A stretch of DNA of 64,000 nt from an uncultured Lachnospiraceae bacterium (GTDB lineage Bacteria > Bacillota > Clostridia > Lachnospirales > Lachnospiraceae), in the NCBI GenBank assembly GCA_947384285.1, contig CANDGI010000010.1:27015-91014 (forward strand). Reading direction: 5' to 3'. Of this stretch, positions 1 through 8,275 are shown in pieces (within the stretch, counting starts at the first letter, position 1; each line of letters begins with the position of its first letter). The notes beneath the pieces are model-generated. The model searched no databases and was not told where the DNA came from. It saw only the letters and a program-made list of their open reading frames with translations. The translations under genes and the position numbers were made by a program.

Positions 1-387
1 ATTGGAAATCATTCCTATAAGCACGAGCAGTTGAGCAAGCTTCCTATGGAACAGGCCTGCAGCCAGGTCAGCCGTACCAATGAATTGATTTATGGGATTA
101 CCGGCATCTATCCCTCTTATCTGCGTCCGCCTTTTGGCGATTGGCATGAAAAGCTGGATTGCGAGGTAAATATGGTTGAGGTGCTCTGGGATGTGGACAC
201 TTTAGACTGGTCCAGCCAAAACCATGCCAGGATTGTACAAAAGGTTCTTAAGAATGTACAGGAAAACGATATTATACTGATGCATGACGGATATGAAACG
301 TCTGTAACCGCAGCCAAAGAAATTATAGATACTTTGCAGAAGCAGGGGTATGAATTTGTCACTGTGGATCAGCTGCTGTTCGAGTGA
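1..387 (+). CDS. Polysaccharide deacetylase (NodB fold), 3' part only
   Basis: The reading frame is open to the window edge, so this is the C-terminal part of a longer gene. The NodB-fold signatures are visible: GNHSYKH near the left edge (the H-x3-H metal site), RPPFGDW (the R-x-P-[FY] motif) and ILMHDGYETSV (the histidine motif near the C-terminus). This family removes N- or O-linked acetyl groups from peptidoglycan or other polysaccharides outside the membrane; the exact substrate cannot be told from this fragment. The N-terminus, where a signal peptide would lie, is outside the window. It stops about 145 bases before a LytTR regulator, with no clear terminator between them. Confidence 0.85.
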   Translation: MGNHSYKHEQLSKLPMEQACSQVSRTNELIYGITGIYPSYLRPPFGDWHEKLDCEVNMVEVLWDVDTLDWSSQNHARIVQKVLKNVQENDIILMHDGYETSVTAAKEIIDTLQKQGYEFVTVDQLLFE

Positions 388-450
388 TATCCATACAAAT
401 TTGCCTTCTTTTCCTGCAAAAATAACAAAAAGGCTTGCTTAGAAATATAG

Positions 451-493
451 TATAATGAAAACATATGCAAAAGTGCCTGTGGGTTGGCATATG
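451..493 (+). promoter_or_regulatory. Possible promoter and operator upstream of the LytTR regulator
   Basis: A perfect TATAAT (451-456) is followed by a 7-bp inverted repeat, CATATGC (462-468) and GCATATG (487-493), with an 18-base gap. No good -35 box stands 16-18 bases upstream, as expected for an activator-dependent promoter. Inference: a regulatory region for the two-component operon that starts at 534. Confidence 0.3.
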
Positions 494-533
494 GCAAATT
501 ACAGTACGAAAAAAGTAAGCGAGGTTCAAAGTT

Positions 534-1232
534 ATGAAAATTGCAATATGTGACGACTGCCGTCAGGATGCTTTGGGGCTGAAAGCGCTGCTGAATGGCA
601 GTCATGATGCAGTGCTTTATTCTGGCGCCAAACAGCTTTTGGAGGATGTGAAGAGCAGGAAGAAACGTTATGATCTGTATCTGATTGACATTTTTATGGA
701 TACGGTGAGCGGCCTTGAATTGGCAAGGCAGCTGCGGGAAGAGGTGGAGGATGCAGTTCTTTGCTTTATTTCTTCCAGTGACGAGTTTTATCGGGAGGCC
801 TATGACCTGTATGCAGTGCAGTATCTTTTGAAACCAATCCGCCGGGAGAATCTGGAGCATTTGATTGAGTATGTATCCCAGAGGATGGACAAGGACAAGG
901 AGAATGCATTGTGGTTCCGCTGGCGCGGACAGGCAGGCGCGATTCCTTATGGGAAAATCCTCTATGTCAGCAGCAGGGAGCATACGGTATTTATTCATTG
1001 CAAAGGAGGGCGCGTGCAGGAATGCAGTGCAAAATTAAATGAGATTGCTGCGCAGATCTGCGGGGATGTATTTTCCAGATGCCACCAGAGCTTTATTGTC
1101 AATATGTACCAGGTCAGCAGCATGGATGGGAATGAGTTAATGGTTGGCGGCCAGAGCATCCCGGTGTCCAGGCGTTATTTGGCTGATATCAGGAAACGTT
1201 ATCAGGAAGTATTGTTTGAGGTGATGAGATAG
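534..1232 (+). CDS. LytTR-family response regulator (AgrA-like)
   Basis: Two-domain regulator of 232 aa. The N-terminal receiver has the acidic pair D7-D8, the likely phosphoacceptor D52 (YLIDIFMD) and the conserved lysine near residue 100 (LLKPI). The C-terminal half, from about residue 130, is a LytTR DNA-binding domain (ILYVSSREHTVFIH, then CHQSFIVNM). Family knowledge: such proteins are phosphorylated by a GHKL kinase and bind promoter repeats, often controlling peptide signalling, bacteriocins or autolysis. The stop codon overlaps the GTG start of the kinase by one base, so the two are translationally coupled. The signal and targets are unknown. Confidence 0.88.
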   Translation: MKIAICDDCRQDALGLKALLNGSHDAVLYSGAKQLLEDVKSRKKRYDLYLIDIFMDTVSGLELARQLREEVEDAVLCFISSSDEFYREAYDLYAVQYLLKPIRRENLEHLIEYVSQRMDKDKENALWFRWRGQAGAIPYGKILYVSSREHTVFIHCKGGRVQECSAKLNEIAAQICGDVFSRCHQSFIVNMYQVSSMDGNELMVGGQSIPVSRRYLADIRKRYQEVLFEVMR

Positions 1233-2626
1233 TGGAAGTTACATTGCTTAAAGAACTATCAATTATATGGTCCCTGTGCCATATCCTCATTCTTTTTATT
1301 TTGCTTTACCGTTCGAAATATTCGCAGAAGAAAACCTTTTTTCTCACATGCATATTTATGGGTCCTTTGATAGTGCTGAATTTATTAGGAGTTATTTTTC
1401 TGGGGATAGAGCGGATGGGGCAGATATTTGTGCTAACCTGTACCCTTCCCAGCCTGGTTTTTTACTATTTGATTTCCCAAGATCGGAAATGGAGGTTTCT
1501 GTTTACATTCTGCCTTGCAGATACAGCAGCTTACTGGGTGATTATTGTAACCAACATTTTGAACTGGTATTTTGGGATGGGAAAGGATGTTGTTATTTTT
1601 GCAGGCAGATTGGCGTTGTTTCCTATACTGGAGTGGGTAGCGGTACGGTTCTTGAGGAAGCCCTACCTGGAATTGCAGACGGCTGTTCCCAAAGGATGGG
1701 GTTTTTTTGCAGTGATGTCTGCATTTTATTATGTCCTGCTTATTGCGGCAGTTAATTTTCCCGTTAGCATTGTAAAAAGGCCGGAAGATATGCCTGTGAT
1801 GATTTTGATTCTGATTTTGATGCCCCTGACTTATCTTACCATTTTCGCATCCCTTTACCGGCAGCTTCTGCTTTACCGGAAAGGACAGGAGGAGCGTATC
1901 TGGCAGGAGCAGAGGCGCCAGATGGAAGCCCGGCTGGAAAACCAGGAGCGTATCCGCAGGCTGAAGCACGACATGAAGGCTCATACCATCACCTTGTCCG
2001 GCCTGCTTGCCTCCGGGGAGATAGAGGAAGCCCAGAGCTATATGTGGAATATGGTTTATGAGTATGACCAGGAGACGTCACGGCAGAATATCTGCAGCAA
2101 TGCTTATCTGAACTCTGTGTTCAGCCATTTTGTCCAGAGATTTGAAAAAATAGATGCCGAATTAGAGCTGGATATCCAGATAGGAGAAGAGGAACTTCCG
2201 TTTATGGAACTGTGCCAGATTATTTCCAATGGCCTGGAAAACAGCTGGGATGCTTTGCAGGAGCTGCCTTTACGGAAAAGGAAGGCGTCTTTGGAGATGC
2301 GTTACAGCAAGGAGTACCTGCTCATCCGCATGAGGAACCGCTGCAAAACAGGATTTTACGTGAAGAAAGGAGATTTGCCCGCCAGCAGCAAGCAGGGGCC
2401 GGAACATGGATTTGGGCTGCGGACAATCCAGGATGCTGCCAGAAAACTGGAAGGGGACATGATTTGCTACACAAAGGAAGGGTATTTCCTGGTGGATGTG
2501 ATGATAAAGGCTGTGCGTGAGAACCCTGATGTGATTGTTTTTTCAGAGAGAAAGAAACAGGTGACGAATGGTTCAGAACGTGGTATGATGGAAGCTGACA
2601 ATAAGGCCGGCACGCCATCGGAATAA
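1232..2626 (+). CDS. GHKL-family sensor histidine kinase (AgrC-like)
   Basis: Membrane sensor kinase of 464 aa. The first ~210 residues form six or so hydrophobic segments (for example LCHILILFILLYR and VMILILILMPLTYLTIF), followed by a coiled coil (about 215-240) and the dimerisation/phosphoacceptor stretch RIRRLKHDMKAHT. The C-terminal GHKL ATPase has an N box around ISNGLENSWDAL and a G box in HGFGLRTI. The layout is that of AgrC/ComD-type peptide sensors, but no autoinducer peptide gene or AgrB-type protease is visible nearby, so the ligand is unknown. The GTG start overlaps the regulator's stop by one base. The tail after the ATPase domain (about 30 residues) looks nonconserved. Confidence 0.87.
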   Translation: MEVTLLKELSIIWSLCHILILFILLYRSKYSQKKTFFLTCIFMGPLIVLNLLGVIFLGIERMGQIFVLTCTLPSLVFYYLISQDRKWRFLFTFCLADTAAYWVIIVTNILNWYFGMGKDVVIFAGRLALFPILEWVAVRFLRKPYLELQTAVPKGWGFFAVMSAFYYVLLIAAVNFPVSIVKRPEDMPVMILILILMPLTYLTIFASLYRQLLLYRKGQEERIWQEQRRQMEARLENQERIRRLKHDMKAHTITLSGLLASGEIEEAQSYMWNMVYEYDQETSRQNICSNAYLNSVFSHFVQRFEKIDAELELDIQIGEEELPFMELCQIISNGLENSWDALQELPLRKRKASLEMRYSKEYLLIRMRNRCKTGFYVKKGDLPASSKQGPEHGFGLRTIQDAARKLEGDMICYTKEGYFLVDVMIKAVRENPDVIVFSERKKQVTNGSERGMMEADNKAGTPSE

Positions 2627-2687
2627 ATCGCATTATGCAGGGAGTGCTGGCTGGAAACGCAGATAGATAAGATTAAGGAGGAACCTT

Positions 2688-4007
2688 ATGGACTTATTTG
2701 ATTATATGAGGGAGCAGAATCAGCAAAAGGAATCTCCCTTGGCCAGCCGCCTGCGCCCTGTACGGTTAGAAGAGGTAGCGGGACAGCAGCATATAATAGG
2801 AAAAGATAAGCTTTTGTACCGCGCCATACAGGCAGACAAACTCAGCTCTATTATTTTTTACGGGCCGCCCGGAACAGGGAAAACCACCCTTGCCAAAGTG
2901 ATTGCCAATACCACCAGCGCAGAATTTACCCAGATTAATGCAACCTCCGCTGGCAAAAAGGATATGGAAGAGGTGGTGCGCCAGGCAAAGGACAACCAGG
3001 GAATGTACGGAAAAAAGACCATTTTGTTTATTGATGAGATCCATCGCTTTAATAAATCGCAGCAGGATTATCTTCTGCCCTTTGTGGAGGATGGCACAAT
3101 CGTTCTGATTGGAGCCACCACAGAAAATCCCTATTTCGAGGTCAACGGGGCTTTGCTTTCCCGGTCTGTTATTTTTGAATTGAAGCCGCTGGAGAAAGAG
3201 GATATCAAGGCAATCCTCCAGCGCGCTGTCACCGATAAAGAAAAGGGAATGGGAAGCTATGATGCCGTGGTTGCCAAAGACGCTCTGGAGTTTTTAGCCG
3301 ATGTGGCAAACGGGGATGCAAGGGCGGCTTTAACTGCTATTGAGCTGGGTGTGCTTACCACCCCCCGCAGTGAGGATGGGAAGATCCACATTACATTGGA
3401 AGTGGCTTCAGAATGCATTCAGAAAAGGGTTGTCCAGTATGACAAGACAGGAGATAACCACTACGACACCATTTCTGCTTTTATCAAAAGCATGCGTGGC
3501 TCGGACCCGGATGCAGCCGTCTATTATCTTGCAAAAATGCTTTATGCTGGAGAAGATATCAAGTTCATTGCCAGGCGCATTATGATTTGCGCTTCTGAGG
3601 ATGTGGGGAATGCAGACCCCAATGCGTTGGTGCTTGCAGTCAGTGCTGCCCAGGCAGTGGAGCGGATTGGCATGCCGGAAGCGCAGCTTATCCTTTCCCA
3701 GGCAGTCACCTATGTGGCCAGTGCGCCCAAAAGCAACGCCTCCTGCTTGGCCATCGGCCGTGCCATGGAGATTGTAAAAACCACAAAGACTGCCCCTGTT
3801 CCCGTGCACCTGCAGGATTCCCATTACAAAGGAGCGCAGAAGCTAGGCCACGGCCAGGGCTACCTCTATGCCCACGATTTCCCCAACCACTATGTAAAAC
3901 AACAATATCTGCCGGATGGCTTAACAGAAGAAAAATTCTACGAGCCTGCCGAGAATGGATATGAAAAGCAGATAAAATCCCACCTGCAGTTTTTAAGAGA
4001 AAATTGA
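2688..4007 (+). CDS. rarA: Replication-associated recombination protein A (RarA/MgsA), AAA+ ATPase
   Basis: 439 aa, the usual length for the family. Walker A GPPGTGKT is at residues 59-66, Walker B ILFIDEIHR at 112-120, sensor-1 region GATTENPYFEV follows, and the C-terminal half carries the MgsA tetramerisation region (LAKMLYAGEDIKFIARR onward). RarA is a clamp-loader-like ATPase that acts at stalled replication forks together with SSB and RecA. The start is fixed by AAGGAGG at about 2674-2680. It stands alone between a two-component operon and an aminotransferase; the link to its neighbours is probably only positional. Confidence 0.95.
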   Translation: MDLFDYMREQNQQKESPLASRLRPVRLEEVAGQQHIIGKDKLLYRAIQADKLSSIIFYGPPGTGKTTLAKVIANTTSAEFTQINATSAGKKDMEEVVRQAKDNQGMYGKKTILFIDEIHRFNKSQQDYLLPFVEDGTIVLIGATTENPYFEVNGALLSRSVIFELKPLEKEDIKAILQRAVTDKEKGMGSYDAVVAKDALEFLADVANGDARAALTAIELGVLTTPRSEDGKIHITLEVASECIQKRVVQYDKTGDNHYDTISAFIKSMRGSDPDAAVYYLAKMLYAGEDIKFIARRIMICASEDVGNADPNALVLAVSAAQAVERIGMPEAQLILSQAVTYVASAPKSNASCLAIGRAMEIVKTTKTAPVPVHLQDSHYKGAQKLGHGQGYLYAHDFPNHYVKQQYLPDGLTEEKFYEPAENGYEKQIKSHLQFLREN

Positions 4008-4315
4008 AAATAAGAGTATTGAAAAAATGCCATTGATAATGGGGTGCAGGAGGATCTTCTGGCATGGTTCCTCCAAGTTCTTTTATTGTCTGGCGTACTT
4101 TTGCGCCTGCTTCATAGTGGGTTTGGTTTGCGGCATCTTTCCCGATAATGTGTTCTTTATAAGAGAAATTATTAAAAACGAAGCTGAAAAATTCCGCATC
4201 CGAAGATAAAACGTCTGTTTTCCTCTTTCCATTTCTGAAAAAAGGACATAAGAACTATCTTATACAAAAATGGTCTTTCCTGTGCGGACAAGTGTAAAGA
4301 TGTGAAAGAAAATGC

Positions 4316-4344
4316 TTTACAATTTGAAAAGAATAGTGCATAAT
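4316..4344 (+). promoter_or_regulatory. Promoter for the aminotransferase operon
   Basis: TTTACA (4316-4321), 17 bases, CATAAT (4339-4344), about 80 bases upstream of the aminotransferase start. The 419-base gap 4008-4426 otherwise holds no convincing gene; a 60-codon frame at 4027-4209 lacks a well-placed ribosome binding site. Confidence 0.5.
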
Positions 4345-4426
4345 AGGAAAGGTTGAGTAAAAATGAAAGATAAGTTCAATAAGGATGTTTGACAGTCCAA
4401 GAAGATAAGTTCAGGAGGAATGAGAT

Positions 4427-5740
4427 ATGCAGTCATATCAGGAAATGAGCAGGGAAGAGTTATTGAAAGAAAAGACAGCATTGGAAGCTGCTTACAGGAA
4501 ATATGCGGCAAGCGGATTGAAACTGGATATGTCCAGGGGAAAGCCCTCAGCGGAACAGTTGGATTTGTCTATGGGAATGATGGATGTATTGGGCAGCGAT
4601 ATGGATTTGAGCTGTGAGGATGGGACGGATTGCCGGAATTACGGTGTTTTGGATGGAATTCAGGAAGCAAAAGTGCTGCTTGGGGATATGATCGAATGCC
4701 ATCCAGATAACATTATTATTTATGGGAATTCCAGCCTCAATGTTATGTACGATACCGTTTCAAGATCTATGACCCATGGAGTCATGGGAAATACCCCCTG
4801 GTGCAAGCTGGATAAAGTGAAGTTCTTATGTCCGGTGCCAGGCTATGACAGGCATTTTACAATAACAGAATATTTTGGGATAGAGATGATAAACGTGCCC
4901 ATGCTTCCCACCGGCCCGGATATGGATATGGTGGAAGATTTAGTCAGCAAGGATGAGGCAATCAAGGCAATCTGGTGTGTGCCGAAATATTCCAATCCCC
5001 AGGGAATCACATACTCGGATGAGACTGTCCGCCGTTTTGCAAGGTTAAAGCCGGCGGCAAAAGATTTCCGTATTTACTGGGACAATGCTTATGGGGTGCA
5101 TCATCTGTATGATATTGACCAGGATAACCTGGTGGAAATTCTGGCAGAGTGCAAACGGGCAGGGAATCCGGATATGGTTTACAAGTTCTGCTCCACGTCC
5201 AAAATCAGTTTTCCAGGATCCGGCGTTGCAGCGATTGCCACATCTGCCAATAACCTGGTGGAAATCAGGGAACAGATGCAGGTAGCAACCATTGGGCATG
5301 ATAAGGTAAACCAGCTTCGCCATGTAAGGTTCTTCAAAGATATTTACGGCATGACAGAGCATATGCGCAAGCATGCAGATATTCTGCGCCCAAAATTTGA
5401 AATGATTATTGATAAATTTGAAAGTGAGCTGAAAGGGCGGGATGCAGGAACCTGGATTGCGCCAAAGGGCGGGTATTTTATAGCATTTGAGGCATTGGAA
5501 GGCTGTGCAAAGGCAATTGTTGCAAAAGCGAAAAAAGCAGGTGTAACGATGACCCCGGCTGGGGCGCCGTACCCTTATGGAAAAGATCCAAAAGACAGCA
5601 CCATCCGTATTGCGCCAACCTATCCGACCCTGGATGATTTGAAGATTGCAACTGATATTTTCGTAATCTGCGTGAAGCTGGTGACGATTGATAAGATGTT
5701 AGCTGGCAAGCCGGCGAAGCAGGGAAAGGATGGAAAATAA
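4427..5740 (+). CDS. Aspartate aminotransferase-like PLP enzyme (class Ic)
   Basis: 437-aa PLP-dependent aminotransferase. N-terminal signature LDMSRGKPSAEQLDLS, the substrate/PLP motif VPKYSNPQG, the PLP-binding Asp in YWDNAYGVHHL and the Schiff-base lysine K259 in FCSTSKISFPGSG are all present, as is a C-terminal TIRIAP motif. This pattern is that of the branch typified by Corynebacterium AspT, which interconverts aspartate and 2-oxoglutarate with oxaloacetate and glutamate. The ATG is preceded by AGGAGG at a good distance. It is followed after six bases by the alarmone synthetase, so the two are probably cotranscribed. Substrate range beyond aspartate is not predictable here. Confidence 0.85.
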   Translation: MQSYQEMSREELLKEKTALEAAYRKYAASGLKLDMSRGKPSAEQLDLSMGMMDVLGSDMDLSCEDGTDCRNYGVLDGIQEAKVLLGDMIECHPDNIIIYGNSSLNVMYDTVSRSMTHGVMGNTPWCKLDKVKFLCPVPGYDRHFTITEYFGIEMINVPMLPTGPDMDMVEDLVSKDEAIKAIWCVPKYSNPQGITYSDETVRRFARLKPAAKDFRIYWDNAYGVHHLYDIDQDNLVEILAECKRAGNPDMVYKFCSTSKISFPGSGVAAIATSANNLVEIREQMQVATIGHDKVNQLRHVRFFKDIYGMTEHMRKHADILRPKFEMIIDKFESELKGRDAGTWIAPKGGYFIAFEALEGCAKAIVAKAKKAGVTMTPAGAPYPYGKDPKDSTIRIAPTYPTLDDLKIATDIFVICVKLVTIDKMLAGKPAKQGKDGK

Positions 5741-5746
5741 AAGGAA

Positions 5747-6400
5747 ATGGAAGTACCCGAAAAATTTAATGAAGGCGTGACCAGTTGGGAAACGGTTATT
5801 TTCCTATATAATTCGGCTTTGAAGGAAGTGGGTACCAAAGTTGATATTTTGAATGATGAATTTCGACATGTACATAAGTACAACCCGATTGAATATGTAA
5901 AATCCAGGATTAAGTCTCCAGAGAGCATTGTAAAGAAGTTAAAGCGCCATGGATATGAGAGCACCATTGACAATATGGTAAAGCATATCAATGATATTGC
6001 AGGAATCCGGGTTGTATGTTCTTTCACTTCCGATATATACCGGCTGGCGGAAATGATTGGCAGACAAAATGACTTGACAGTAGTTTCAATCAAAGATTAC
6101 ATTAAGAACCCTAAGGAAAGCGGATATAAAAGCTACCATATGCTGGTAACCGTCCCCATATTTTTGAGCAACGGCGTTGTGGATACCAAGGTGGAAATCC
6201 AAATCAGAACCATAGCCATGGATTTTTGGGCAAGCTTAGAGCATAAAATTTATTATAAATTTGAAGGAAACGCGCCGGAGTACATCAGCAGGGATTTGCA
6301 GGAATGCGCAGGGATTGTGTCTATGCTGGATGCAAAGATGCTTTCCTTGAATGAGGCGATTATACAGGCAAAAGAGCAGCAGAAGGTGAAGGAAGAGTGA
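5747..6400 (+). CDS. relQ: Small alarmone synthetase, GTP pyrophosphokinase (RelQ-like)
   Basis: 217 aa, the size of RelQ/YjbM-type single-domain synthetases; there is no hydrolase or TGS domain. Synthetase motifs: YVKSRIKSPESIVKKL, then DIAGIRVVC, then the G-loop-like NPKESGYKSYHM and VEIQIRTIAMDFWASLEHK. The enzyme transfers pyrophosphate from ATP to GTP or GDP to make (p)ppGpp in the cytoplasm under cell-wall or nutrient stress. It is sandwiched between the aminotransferase (six bases upstream) and the MBL-fold gene (four-base overlap), so all three form one operon. The gene symbol reflects family membership only. Confidence 0.88.
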   Translation: MEVPEKFNEGVTSWETVIFLYNSALKEVGTKVDILNDEFRHVHKYNPIEYVKSRIKSPESIVKKLKRHGYESTIDNMVKHINDIAGIRVVCSFTSDIYRLAEMIGRQNDLTVVSIKDYIKNPKESGYKSYHMLVTVPIFLSNGVVDTKVEIQIRTIAMDFWASLEHKIYYKFEGNAPEYISRDLQECAGIVSMLDAKMLSLNEAIIQAKEQQKVKEE

Positions 6401-7260
6401 AGGTAACCATATTAACGGAAAATACAGTATATAAGCGGAAGCTTTTGGGGGAGCACGGCCTGTCCCTGCTGCTGGAAACACAGGGGAAACGATTCCTGTT
6501 TGATATGGGGCAGAGCGATGTTTTTTTGCAGAACGCTGGAACAATGAAGGTTGATTTGGAAGCGCTGGATGGGATTATTTTAAGCCACGGCCATTACGAC
6601 CATTGCGGCGGGATGCAGTACTGGGCAAGAAAGCAGGAAACATCCCCAGGCAGTAATCCCAGGATTCCTATTTATATTAATAGAAAGGCTTTTGATAAAA
6701 AGTATTCCCAGCATCCAGCCACAGGGGAAATGCTGTTCAGCGGAATTCCAGAGGAAGCAGAAGCATGGATGCAGGAAAAGGGGAAGCTTATCTTTCCAGA
6801 GGATGGATACGGCCAGGCATCAGAGAATGTATATTTTCTGTCACAGGTTCCTTGCGTGACGGATTTTGAATCCATTCCCGCAAGCTTCTGGAAAGAAGCC
6901 CATGATTCTTCGGAACATGAATTTTCCCCAGACACTATGGAGGATGAGCAGATGCTGGTCATCCGGGAGGAACAAGGCTTGTGCGTATTTACTGGATGCG
7001 CCCATCCCGGCATTGTAAACTGCCTGCGGTATGTACAGTCCTGTTTCCAAGGCGAGCATATCCACAGCCTTGTGGCAGGGATGCACCTGAAAGGATGCAG
7101 ACCTGGGCAGCTTCAAAAGACCCTTGCATTCCTAAAAGAACTGGACATAGATGTGGTCATTCCCCTGCATTGCACCGGAATGATCGCCATTGCCGCCATC
7201 AAGGAAGCATTAGGGGAACGGTGTGTACTGGCGGAAGTGGGAAAGAAGGTAACACTGTAA
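6397..7260 (+). CDS. MBL-fold metallohydrolase
   Basis: 287 aa. The metal-binding motif LSHGHYDHCGG gives H64, H66, D68 and H69; a later GCAHPGIVN and the LHCTG near the C-terminus supply the remaining ligands. The arrangement resembles the cytoplasmic branch annotated as 7,8-dihydropterin-6-methyl-4-(ribofuranosyl)aminobenzene-phosphate synthase-like proteins, whose true substrates are mostly unknown. The GTG start overlaps the synthetase stop as GTGA, indicating translational coupling. A hairpin terminator follows 38 bases after the stop. I would not assign a substrate. Confidence 0.8.
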   Translation: MKVTILTENTVYKRKLLGEHGLSLLLETQGKRFLFDMGQSDVFLQNAGTMKVDLEALDGIILSHGHYDHCGGMQYWARKQETSPGSNPRIPIYINRKAFDKKYSQHPATGEMLFSGIPEEAEAWMQEKGKLIFPEDGYGQASENVYFLSQVPCVTDFESIPASFWKEAHDSSEHEFSPDTMEDEQMLVIREEQGLCVFTGCAHPGIVNCLRYVQSCFQGEHIHSLVAGMHLKGCRPGQLQKTLAFLKELDIDVVIPLHCTGMIAIAAIKEALGERCVLAEVGKKVTL

Positions 7261-7298
7261 GGAAAATATATTGACAGAAGTGAATAAAGTGTTATAGA

Positions 7299-7331
7299 GG
7301 GGATGGCGGTTCACCTAGAATTGCCATCCCC
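7299..7331 (+). terminator. Hairpin terminator after the MBL-fold gene
   Basis: Perfect 9-bp stem GGGGATGGC/GCCATCCCC with a 15-base loop, followed by ATTTTC. It ends the aminotransferase-relQ-MBL operon. The U tract is short. Confidence 0.55.
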
Positions 7332-7364
7332 ATTTTCAGCCATGTTCAAAAGATGATTTGTTAT

Positions 7365-7466
7365 ATTTCCGTCCCCATCCAAAAATAAAAATAACCAAAA
7401 CGCTCCCTCGCAGTTTGCATGCAAAAGGGCACTCCCGCATTTCCGTCCCTATCCAGAGATAAAAAT
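7365..7466 (+). repeat. Imperfect 28-bp direct repeat in an intergenic region
   Basis: Two copies of a 28-base element beginning ATTTCCGTCCC and ending ATAAAAAT lie at 7365-7392 and 7439-7466 (three mismatches). The second is preceded by CTCCCGCATTTCCGTCC, which closely resembles 36445-36461 in another intergenic gap, so this may belong to a dispersed extragenic repeat family. The gap 7261-7561 holds otherwise only the terminator and a promoter-like TATAAT at 7525-7530 for the following regulator. Confidence 0.45.
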
Positions 7467-7561
7467 TTTTCCACGTTAAGGAAAATTTAAGGAATTCATT
7501 GACTTTTATTTCTGAAATCACCCTTATAATATCTGTAAGAAAAACGCAAGGAGAAAAAGAC

Positions 7562-8275
7562 ATGGAACAACAGGAACAGCAGACCATTTTAGTAGTGGAC
7601 GACAACAAAGAGATTGTGTTTTCCTTAGGGAAACTTCTGGAATATGAAGGATACCGGATTTTAAAGGCCTATGATGGACTGGAAGCCTTGGATATGCTGG
7701 CGGATAACGATGTGGATTTAATTCTCTTGGATGTGATGATGCCTAGGCTGAACGGCTTGTCGGCTCTGATGAAGATAAGGGAAAAGAACAAAATCCCAGT
7801 CATCATCCTTTCCGCAAAGACCGAGGAGAGCGATAAGGTTTCCGGCCTTGTGATGGGAGCGGACGATTATATTGCCAAGCCTTATAACCCGGCGGAATTG
7901 ACTGCCCGGGTGGCGGCACAGCTTCGGCGCTACCATACCTGGGGCGGCAGCGCGCCGAAAGCCCAGGAAGACCAGATTGTAAATGGAAGCCTGGTGCTGG
8001 ACCGGAAAAGCAAAAAAGCCATTGTAGATGGCGCGGAGGTGAAGCTTACCGCTACGGAATACAAAATATTAGAGCTTTTGATGGAACATCCCGGGCAGGT
8101 GTTTTCCGCAGAGAAAATTTATGAGAGGGTTTGGAAGGAGGCAGCCAGCTATACGGTGGAAAATACGGTTATGGTACATATCCGCCATATCCGGGAGAAA
8201 TTGGAGATAGACACGAAAAATCCAAAATATGTAAAGGTGGTGTGGGGCATTGGATATAAAATGGAAAAATATTAA
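7562..8275 (+). CDS. OmpR/PhoB-family response regulator (VanR-like)
   Basis: 237 aa from the ATG at 7562, chosen because AAGGAG precedes it closely; a longer frame from 7499 has no such site. Receiver: D13-D14 pocket, phosphoacceptor D57 in ILLDVMMP, KPYNPAEL lysine motif. The C-terminal winged helix (about 145-237) includes LTATEYKILELLMEHPGQVF and the final KYVKVVWGIGYK, typical of PhoB-type DNA binding. The gene overlaps the downstream sensor kinase, so the pair acts as one system; closest in type to VanRS-like cell-envelope regulators, with an unknown stimulus. Confidence 0.9.
   Translation: MEQQEQQTILVVDDNKEIVFSLGKLLEYEGYRILKAYDGLEALDMLADNDVDLILLDVMMPRLNGLSALMKIREKNKIPVIILSAKTEESDKVSGLVMGADDYIAKPYNPAELTARVAAQLRRYHTWGGSAPKAQEDQIVNGSLVLDRKSKKAIVDGAEVKLTATEYKILELLMEHPGQVFSAEKIYERVWKEAASYTVENTVMVHIRHIREKLEIDTKNPKYVKVVWGIGYKMEKY

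Noticed and set aside
4027-4209. 60-codon frame with one hydrophobic stretch after rarA
   Set aside because: No ribosome binding site at a usable distance, no recognisable family and odd composition. AGGAGG at 4049-4054 points to a different, 17-codon frame.
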